Assembly (NCBI GenBank): GCA_031291845.1
Contig: JARLIH010000110.1
Location: 1 to 64,000, forward strand
Length of the DNA stretch: 64,000 nt
Reading direction: 5' to 3'
DNA from: Isosphaeraceae bacterium
GTDB taxonomy: Bacteria; Planctomycetota; Planctomycetia; Isosphaerales; Isosphaeraceae
Of the stretch, positions 43,101-47,463 are shown piece by piece; position 1 is the first letter of the stretch; each line of letters starts with the position of its first letter. A program made the translations under genes and the position numbers. A model generated the notes under the pieces. That model was given only the letters and a program-made list of their open reading frames with translations. It was not told the origin of the DNA and did no database searches.

Positions 43101-43183
43101 GCGTCGGCTGGGCATTGGCGGGCCCGCGTGCCTGTAGAGCACGTTCCCCTGCGGACTTGGCGGTTCAACTCCGTCCCGGCGCA
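43101..43183 (+). tRNA. tRNA-Tyr(GTA)
   Basis: Acceptor GCGTCGG pairs with CCGGCGC; discriminator A. Loop CTGTAGA between CGTGC and GCACG gives GTA. A long variable arm is present, as usual for bacterial Tyr. Confidence 0.9.
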
Positions 43184-43188
43184 CTCAT

Positions 43189-43260
43189 GGCTCTGTCGTC
43201 TACCGGCTAGGACACCACCCTCTCAAGGTGGAGAAGCGGGTTCGACTCCCGTCAGGGCTA
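43189..43260 (+). tRNA. tRNA-Glu(CTC)
   Basis: Acceptor GGCTCTG pairs with CAGGGCT (first pair G-U); discriminator A. Loop CTCTCAA between CCACC and GGTGG gives CTC. Confidence 0.88.
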
Positions 43261-43283
43261 CTTTGGAAGAGATTCTCCCATTT

Positions 43284-43351
43284 TGCGGGTGGGCCGGCGC
43301 TCGTCCGAGTTTCATACGCTTGGAGGCGGGGTTCGACTCCCCGACCCGCAA
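43284..43351 (+). tRNA. tRNA-Met(CAT) or Ile2, shortened D-arm
   Basis: Acceptor TGCGGGT pairs with ACCCGCA; discriminator A. Loop TTCATAC between CGAGT and GCTTG gives CAT. Only about 13 bases are left for the D-arm, so the gene is 68 bases. It lacks the G-C-rich anticodon stem of an initiator. A CAT anticodon could also be modified to read AUA. Confidence 0.72.
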
Positions 43352-43362
43352 CTCTCAACGTT

Positions 43363-43436
43363 GGCACGGTACGCTAACTGGCATCGCGGCCAGAATGAGA
43401 TTCTGGTGCTTGTGGGTTCGACTCCCTCCCGTGCTA
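43363..43436 (+). tRNA. tRNA-Leu(GAG), short variable arm
   Basis: Acceptor GGCACGG pairs with CCGTGCT (first pair G-U); discriminator A. Loop ATGAGAT between CCAGA and TCTGG gives GAG. Variable region about 5 bases; one T-T mismatch in the T-stem. Confidence 0.82.
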
Positions 43437-43449
43437 CTGCCTTCGGTTT

Positions 43450-43522
43450 CGTCCCGTCGTCTAGCGGCGAAGACGCCTGTCTTACAAACAGGTTAGCGCA
43501 GGTTCGAGTCCTGCCGGGACGA
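43450..43522 (+). tRNA. tRNA-Val(TAC)
   Basis: Acceptor CGTCCCG pairs with CGGGACG; discriminator A. Loop CTTACAA between CCTGT and ACAGG gives TAC. Confidence 0.9.
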
Positions 43523-43539
43523 CTCGCTGTGATGTCATC

Positions 43540-43611
43540 GGTCCGCAGGTGTTACCGGCGGCACGCCTCCGTGGTAGGGAGGTGGACCGGGTTCGAGTCC
43601 CGGGCGGACCT
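43540..43611 (+). tRNA. tRNA-Thr(GGT)
   Basis: Acceptor GGTCCGC pairs with GCGGACC; discriminator T. Loop GTGGTAG between CCTCC and GGAGG gives GGT. Confidence 0.9.
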
Positions 43612-43621
43612 TTGCGGTGAT

Positions 43622-43692
43622 GGGCGGCTGGTCCAATGGGACGACACCTGGCCTGCAACCAGGAAATCGGGGTTCGACTCCCCGGCTGTCCA
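43622..43692 (+). tRNA. tRNA-Ala(TGC), C at position 33
   Basis: Acceptor GGGCGGC pairs with GCTGTCC and includes a G3-U70 pair, the known Ala identity element; discriminator A. Loop CCTGCAA between CCTGG and CCAGG gives TGC, but position 33 is C instead of the near-universal U. Reading it as Cys would need a shifted loop and does not fit the acceptor. Confidence 0.78.
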
Positions 43693-43705
43693 CTCGCGGT
43701 GTTTC

Positions 43706-43791
43706 GGAAGGTAGCCGGATACGGTTGGCCGGGCCTCGGTGCTAACGAGTGCGCCTGAAAGGGTGTGAGGGTTCGACTCCCTTGCCTTCCG
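43706..43791 (+). tRNA. tRNA-Ser(GCT)
   Basis: Acceptor GGAAGGT pairs with GCCTTCC (T-G inner pair); discriminator G. Loop GTGCTAA between CTCG and CGAG gives GCT. Long variable arm. Confidence 0.88.
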
Positions 43792-43801
43792 CTTGCTGTT
43801 C

Positions 43802-43874
43802 GTCCCGATGGTGAAACGGAGGATCATGCCTCGGTCCTAACGAGGAGTTCCGGGTTCGAGTCCTGGTCGGGGCA
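43802..43874 (+). tRNA. tRNA-Arg(CCT)
   Basis: Acceptor GTCCCGA pairs with TCGGGGC; discriminator A. Loop GTCCTAA between CCTCG and CGAGG gives CCT. Nearly identical over its core to the next gene, so the two are a tandem duplication with diverged anticodon. Confidence 0.9.
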
Positions 43875-43879
43875 TGTTG

Positions 43880-43952
43880 GCCCTGGTGGTGAAACGGAGG
43901 ATCATGCCTCGCTTCTAACGAGGAGTTCCGGGTTCGAGTCCTGGCCGGGGCA
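43880..43952 (+). tRNA. tRNA-Arg(TCT)
   Basis: Acceptor GCCCTGG pairs with CCGGGGC; discriminator A. Loop CTTCTAA between CCTCG and CGAGG gives TCT. Tandem relative of tRNA-Arg(CCT). Confidence 0.9.
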
Positions 43953-43965
43953 TTGGAGAGAAAAC

Positions 43966-44038
43966 GATCCCGTCGTCTAGCGGCGAAGACATCCCTTTGA
44001 CGTGGGGAAGAGCGGTGGTTCGAGTCCACCCGGGATTA
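43966..44038 (+). tRNA. tRNA-Val(GAC)
   Basis: Acceptor GATCCCG pairs with CGGGATT (first pair G-U); discriminator A. Loop TTGACGT between TCCCT and GGGGA gives GAC. Confidence 0.87.
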
Positions 44039-44041
44039 TTG

Positions 44042-44126
44042 GGAAGGGCCACCCGATCTGGCGACGGGACCCGCTTGGAAAGCGGGCGAGCCATTGGCCT
44101 TGCGGGTTCGACTCCCGCCCCTTCCG
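44042..44126 (+). tRNA. tRNA-Ser(GGA)
   Basis: Acceptor GGAAGGG pairs with CCCTTCC; discriminator G. Loop TTGGAAA between CCCGC and GCGGG gives GGA. Long variable arm. Confidence 0.92.
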
Positions 44127-44157
44127 CTCCGGCGCGTTGCCGGTATTTCGCTGTGAT

Positions 44158-44229
44158 GGTGTCCGTGGTGTAAAGGCAGCACTCCTGCTTGTGAGGCAGG
44201 CGGCATCGGTTCGAGTCCGTTCGGGCACC
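44158..44229 (+). tRNA. tRNA-His(GTG)
   Basis: Acceptor GTGTCCG pairs with CGGGCAC; the extra 5' G (44158) can pair with discriminator C (44229), the His hallmark. Loop TTGTGAG between CCTGC and GCAGG gives GTG. Last gene of the first group. Confidence 0.92.
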
Positions 44230-44258
44230 CTCGTCGTAACCTTGCCGTGGAGGCTATG

Positions 44259-44849
44259 ATGACCACCAACGTATTGGAGCTCCCCACTCTCGTTCTGAAC
44301 CGGCAGTGGCAACCGATCCACGTCACGACCGTCGTGCGGGCGCTCGTGATGCTCTGGAATGAGACGGCGAAGGTCGTCGAGCCCGACGAGTTCCGGCTCT
44401 ACGACTGGGAGGCGTGGGCCGAGCTCGAGCCGGCCGAGGGCGCGCCCTGTGTGCGGGCCGCGCGGCTGCGGCTGCGGGTCCCGGAAGTCGTGAGCCTGGC
44501 CCACTATGACCGGCTCCCGAGCACGGCCGTCACCTTCAGCCGGCGCAACGTTGCGAAGCGCGACCACCACACGTGCCAGTACTGCGGCACCCAGCCGGGA
44601 GGCGAGTCGATCACCGTCGACCACGTCGTGCCGCGGTCGCAGGGTGGGGCGTCGAGCTGGACCAACTGCGTCGCCGCGTGCGTGGAGTGTAATGCCCGCA
44701 AGGCCGACCGCACCCCCGAGCAGGCCGGGATGCGCCTGCGCAAGCGCCCCGTCCGGCCCGAATGGAAGCCGTTTTACGCCGCCCAGGGGGCCCGCGTCTC
44801 GAGCTGGGCCAGGTTCATGGCCCACGAGCCGGCCCTGGTCACGGCCTGA
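44259..44849 (+). CDS. HNH endonuclease
   Basis: This 196-residue protein has an HNH module at about 105-155: zinc pair CQYC, then VDHVVPRSQGG (catalytic DH), the central Asn in WTNCV, and a second zinc pair CVECN followed by ARK. The N-terminal 90 residues (LNRQWQPIHVTTVVRALVMLWN) are the domain usual for this bacterial HNH group. Starts at 44256 and 44259 are both ATG; 44259 fits the GGAGG site better. It begins about 30 bases after the last tRNA of the array, so it may share its transcript. The DNA or RNA target is unknown. It could be a stand-alone housekeeping HNH or part of a mobile tRNA island. Confidence 0.88.
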   Translation: MTTNVLELPTLVLNRQWQPIHVTTVVRALVMLWNETAKVVEPDEFRLYDWEAWAELEPAEGAPCVRAARLRLRVPEVVSLAHYDRLPSTAVTFSRRNVAKRDHHTCQYCGTQPGGESITVDHVVPRSQGGASSWTNCVAACVECNARKADRTPEQAGMRLRKRPVRPEWKPFYAAQGARVSSWARFMAHEPALVTA

Positions 44850-44964
44850 TCCATCCCAACGCCCCGGCCCGGCGCGACACCGTGCCGCGCCGGGGCCACG
44901 TCACAGGGTATGCTTCAAAGATAATCACGTGTAATTGTGCGGAATGGGTGTATCGTTTCAGAGC

Positions 44965-45399
44965 CTACCAGTTTGGCGGGAGTCGATAGAAAAAGGCACA
45001 AAGGTGGTCTCTGGAAGCATCAATGGAAATCGGATGTCCAATATCCTCTCTCTCGTGGATGAGATCATTGCGGTACTCTCGGACCAAGTGGGCGTCCTCG
45101 ATCAGTTGGTTTGGAATCCCAAGCCTCGCAGCCAAGCCGTTAAGGAGGTCTTCCGTCTTCGGGTGGGTGCTCCTGATCGTTTCCCAGTACATGCGTAGTC
45201 CGGTCTCGAATTCGGCAATGAGAAGTATCGTATAAGTGGCTTCCAGCATGCCCGACGCCCGAGCGATATCACGATACTTGAAATCAGTCTTGATAAGCTG
45301 AGCGTTCTCCATCAATCGATCGAATGCGTAGCGAGCGATCCGATAATCCAACTCTACCGTTTTGATCCTCGAATTCCATTCGAATCTCTTAAGCGGCAT
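44965..45399 (-). CDS. HEPN-like protein (possible RNase toxin)
   Basis: This 144-residue, mostly helical protein carries RNDLIH at 110-115, which fits the R-x4-6-H catalytic motif of HEPN ribonucleases, including the usual polar residue after Arg. A helix with acidic residues (LIAEFETGLRMYWETI, about 60-75) precedes it, as in the HEPN fold. Its start overlaps the end of the upstream gene by 11 bases, so the two are co-translated, like many two-gene toxin modules. Known HEPN toxins cut tRNAs or mRNA. The location between two tRNA groups is suggestive. Fold and activity are inference. Confidence 0.5.
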   Translation of the reverse strand: MPLKRFEWNSRIKTVELDYRIARYAFDRLMENAQLIKTDFKYRDIARASGMLEATYTILLIAEFETGLRMYWETIRSTHPKTEDLLNGLAARLGIPNQLIEDAHLVREYRNDLIHEREDIGHPISIDASRDHLCAFFYRLPPNW

Positions 45400-45838
45400 G
45401 CTGCCTCATCTCCTCGAGGACCTCGTTGAGGGCGTCCTTGGAGAGCGGCTTGGAGTCGGCTTCCCGGATCGTGGCGACGGCCTTCTGGTCGTGAGACAGA
45501 GAGTGCAGGTTCCACTCCCCACCATAGTAGTAAAGGCTCGCAATGTCGTCGTAAGTCGGCATCAGATAGAGATCGACAACTCCATCTGCGCCCGGCGCAG
45601 AACGCGCGACCGGTTCGAGCAGTACCGGAGTGGTGTCTTTCTGCATGAGAAGAGCAACGGCCAGATATGACCCGATTTCAGAGTCGCGCAGCTTCTTGTC
45701 GATGCGCCTCGTGAACCAGCCGAGTTCCTTGGCCCAGCCTTCCACCTGATCAACCAGGGTCGTGAGCCGGCCCAGCCACTCATCGCGCAGGTCTGCCGAC
45801 TCTTCGGCGGGTCGCTCCGGTGCATTGGCAGAAGACAT
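45389..45838 (-). CDS. Unknown protein upstream of the HEPN-like gene
   Basis: This 149-residue protein starts at an ATG with AGGAGG nine bases upstream. It is acidic, with a helical N-terminal half (LVDQVEGWAKELGWFTRRIDKKL) and a beta-rich middle (YLAVALLMQKDTTPVLLEPVAR, GVVDLYLMPTYDDIASLYYY). It lacks the GSxxRG motif of MNT nucleotidyltransferases that commonly partner HEPN toxins. I do not recognise the family. As the first gene of a two-gene operon with the HEPN-like protein, it could be an antitoxin or regulator, but this is only positional inference. Confidence 0.7.
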   Translation of the reverse strand: MSSANAPERPAEESADLRDEWLGRLTTLVDQVEGWAKELGWFTRRIDKKLRDSEIGSYLAVALLMQKDTTPVLLEPVARSAPGADGVVDLYLMPTYDDIASLYYYGGEWNLHSLSHDQKAVATIREADSKPLSKDALNEVLEEMRQHAA

Positions 45839-46184
45839 TGATCCATCCTCCTGGCGTGCCGCAGGGCTTGTTGGCCGATCGAACTCGCCCGGCCCACTAC
45901 GTCATTCTACGGACTGGATGGGTGCAGGGCCAGAGACCGTCAATGCGTCTTATGCCCCAGGATCAACCTGTTGACGGGTCGGCCGCGAGGTGGCGATCGA
46001 CACGAAAGGAATCGGCGAAGGCCGGCGAGAATCGCGCGAACATCAGGGTAGAGAACGGCGTCCATCTACTTGACACGATTTCGTACGTTGCACCGCGCGG
46101 AGAAGCAACGAATGTGGAAAAAAGAAAGTCGACCATTGAGAGGGGTGTAAAGAAAGCAGTCGCTGCGAATCGTGTAGTATTGAC
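45839..46184. other. Divergent region between the HEPN operon and the second tRNA group
   Basis: No gene is seen. The region should hold the promoter of the leftward HEPN operon and that of the rightward tRNA group. It shares CACGAAAG (46001-46008) and CGCGCGAACATC (46033-46044) with the leader of the first array. TTGACA occurs at 46070 and TAGTAT at 46175, but they are not correctly spaced, so no promoter is assigned. Confidence 0.4.
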
Positions 46185-46254
46185 AGGGGCGTGCTCCTGG
46201 GAGAGCAACGAGCCTCCAAAACTCGCGCACAGGGTTCGAATCCTTGCGCCCCTG
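46185..46254 (+). tRNA. tRNA-Trp(CCA)
   Basis: Acceptor AGGGGCG pairs with CGCCCCT; discriminator G, as expected for Trp. Loop CTCCAAA gives CCA. The D-loop is short (about 6 bases), and the anticodon stem has one C-A mismatch. First gene of the second group. Confidence 0.85.
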
Positions 46255-46266
46255 CTTTTGCCAAAT

Positions 46267-46339
46267 GCCCTTGGAGTGTGACGGATGCGCACGCGACCCT
46301 CCGAAGGTCGCAGACCAGGTTCGACTCCTGGCGAGGGCA
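46267..46339 (+). tRNA. tRNA-Arg(CCG)
   Basis: Acceptor GCCCTTG pairs with CGAGGGC; discriminator A. Loop CTCCGAA between GCGACC and GGTCGC gives CCG. Confidence 0.88.
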
Positions 46340-46340
46340 C

Positions 46341-46411
46341 TCTCCGCGAGTGTGGTGGACGCACGGCGGTCTTCGAAGCCGCCAGGCCGGGTTCAACTCC
46401 CGGGCGGAGGA
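46341..46411 (+). tRNA. tRNA-Arg(TCG)
   Basis: Acceptor TCTCCGC pairs with GCGGAGG (first pair T-G); discriminator A. Loop CTTCGAA between GCGGT and GCCGC gives TCG. Confidence 0.83.
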
Positions 46412-46417
46412 AACCGA

Positions 46418-46490
46418 GTCCTCGGAGTGTGCCGGATTCGCACGCGACTTTGCGAAGGTCGTAGACCAGGTTCAATTCCTGGCGAGGACA
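46418..46490 (+). tRNA. tRNA-Arg(GCG)
   Basis: Acceptor GTCCTCG pairs with CGAGGAC; discriminator A. Loop TTGCGAA between CGACT and GGTCG gives GCG. Bacteria normally use ACG (inosine) for CGN codons, so GCG is unusual. Confidence 0.87.
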
Positions 46491-46506
46491 TGTCTTCTTC
46501 ACGAAT

Positions 46507-46577
46507 GACGCTGGAGCCAGACGGCCAGGCGACCGGCTGCAACCCGGTTCAAGTGGGTTCGACTCCCACCGGCGTCT
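46507..46577 (+). tRNA. tRNA-Cys(GCA)
   Basis: Acceptor GACGCTG pairs with CGGCGTC; discriminator T, as expected for Cys. Loop CTGCAAC between ACCGG and CCGGT gives GCA. Only 4 bases separate it from the mini Y-RNA candidate. Confidence 0.9.
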
Positions 46578-46581
46578 CTGT

Positions 46582-46645
46582 CCCCAACTGCCGGCTCGGA
46601 TTACATGTACGAGAGGAACGTATCTGGGCCTGTCCTTCGTTGGGG
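46582..46645 (+). ncRNA. Candidate mini Y RNA (Ro-binding-stem-like hairpin)
   Basis: CCCCAAC (46582-46588) pairs perfectly with GTTGGGG (46639-46645). Next comes an internal loop with TGCC on one side and TTC on the other, then GG-CC. This internal-loop arrangement is the same as in the two larger candidates at 46935 and 47076. The inner part has a small CTCG..CGAG hairpin and no tRNA-like module. It may be a minimal Ro ligand or a relic. Confidence 0.5.
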
Positions 46646-46866
46646 GCTCGACCCAGCCTGGCTGCCCGCTGGGAGTACACGATGACGGTCCTAAGGCAGC
46701 GATGCCGGGCGACCGGCGGAGCGAGCTTCCCGAGTCTCTCCGAGAAACGGGCCGCGTGCCAGCGGTCGGACCTTCGCACAAACGAAGGCTGATGCGGGCG
46801 GCCGTGGGATTCTTTCCCGCTCTCGGCGAACCTTCGCCGGGCTGATCTTGTCGATCAAATCGTGTA

Positions 46867-46913
46867 GGGCCGGCCATTGCGGGCCGCGAGATCCGGCCGG
46901 CAATGGCCGGCCC
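46867..46913. repeat. GCCGGC-type palindrome, 14-bp arms
   Basis: The arms 46867-46880 and 46900-46913 are perfect reverse complements (GGGCCGGCCATTGC / GCAATGGCCGGCCC) with a 19-base loop. It is the same repeat family as at 38224 and 57813, here inserted between Y-RNA candidates. Confidence 0.8.
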
Positions 46914-46934
46914 GACAATCTGGACCTTCCCGAA

Positions 46935-47068
46935 ACAAGGCCGACTGCCGGTTGGAGTCCATGCCTGAAAGCAGGAGGTTGTGGGTTCGAGTCCCGCCGG
47001 CGCTGCGAGGTGCCGTAGCTCAATGGTAGAGCGCCAAAAAGCTCTGGCCAATCCTTCGTCGGTCTTGT
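46935..47068 (+). ncRNA. YrlA-type Y RNA with permuted tRNA-like module
   Basis: The ends form an 11-bp helix (46935-46945 with 47058-47068, one G-U). Inside are the TGCC/TTC internal loop and a second helix, GGTTGG/CCAATCC. The centre is a tRNA in permuted order: T-arm GTGGG-TTCGAGT-CCCGC (46981-46997), acceptor 3' strand CGGCGCT, GCGA tetraloop (47005-47008), acceptor 5' strand GGTGCCG, bases TA, then D-arm GCTC-AATGGTA-GAGC (47018-47032). Acceptor strands pair over 7 bp. YrlA RNAs, known partners of bacterial Ro proteins, have exactly this plan. The TROVE gene starts about 400 bases downstream. Confidence 0.85.
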
Positions 47069-47075
47069 CCGAAAC

Positions 47076-47181
47076 ATGCTCGACTGCCGGTGTGGAGTCC
47101 ATGGCTTATCGAGTTCGACTCTCGACCGGCCCGCTCTGGTTCGATCGGGCCGGAAACTCTGCCCAACACTTCGTCGAGCAT
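47076..47181 (+). ncRNA. Second Y RNA candidate with partial tRNA-like module
   Basis: ATGCTCGAC (47076-47084) pairs perfectly with GTCGAGCAT (47173-47181). The TGCCG/TTC internal loop and a TGTGG/CCAACA helix follow, as in the first copy. Inside are a perfect T-arm TCGAG-TTCGACT-CTCGA (47109-47125) and a perfect 7-bp acceptor-like helix CCGGCCC/GGGCCGG, capped by a 14-base loop instead of a GNRA tetraloop. No D-arm follows. It is 7 bases after the first candidate, so the two are probably co-transcribed. Confidence 0.72.
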
Positions 47182-47463
47182 TCTTGAATTCATGCAAATC
47201 CGGTGAAGTCTTCCCGACCACCGGCCTTCTTGGTGTGAGCCCGATGACCCGAACGCGACCGATTCTGCGGCGTCCGTTCCTCCGTGACCCACCGCGGCGC
47301 GGCTCACACCGTCACGAACCTCTGCCCGAATCTTCGTTGCGCGCGGCAACGGGCCGCGTCCCAACTGCCCGAGCGGAGTCCATCGCCATCTCGAACGCCA
47401 GGGAGCGTGCGCCCCCGGTTTGAGACGGACGATCGCACTCCGCACAGTGAAGGAGGTGACCCC

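Larger units (their letters stand above)
41258..44229 (+). other. Array of 33 tRNA genes
   Basis: The array has 33 tightly packed tRNA genes, all on the plus strand. Most spacers are 5-30 bases; the longest is 63. None encodes CCA, and most discriminator bases are followed by CT(C/G/T). No anticodon is repeated. Phe, Glu x2, Pro x3, Lys x2, Ile, Thr x2, Gly x2, Asn, Ser x4, Gln x2, Leu x4, Asp, Tyr, Met, Val x2, Ala, Arg x2 and His are present. Trp, Cys and three more Arg follow at 46185-46577. Spurious antisense frames with GxEP-type peptides arise from the T-arms. Confidence 0.93.

Noticed and set aside
43622-43692. tRNA-Cys reading of the tRNA at 43622
   Set aside because: The 7-base loop centred by the CCTGG/CCAGG stem gives TGC; the G3-U70 pair and discriminator A fit Ala, and a clear tRNA-Cys with discriminator T is at 46507.
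41045-44029. Many antisense open frames with PAGVEPA/TAGFEPA-type peptides across the tRNA array
   Set aside because: They are the reverse translation of the T-arm consensus GGTTCGAxTCC repeated in each tRNA and have no ribosome sites.
41219-44230. CRISPR array, because of regular repeats with short spacers
   Set aside because: The repeated units are tRNA genes with distinct anticodons; no identical repeats and no cas genes are present.
46653-46765. Another Y RNA built on CCGCTGG (46666) and CCAGCGG (46759)
   Set aside because: The 7-bp helix is perfect, but no outer helix and no TGCC/TTC loop in the right register could be found.
46935-47068. A true permuted tRNA gene (tRNA split and reordered, later circularised)
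   Set aside because: No anticodon arm can be formed from the flanks and no splice motif is seen, while the outer helix and adjacent TROVE gene fit a Y RNA.
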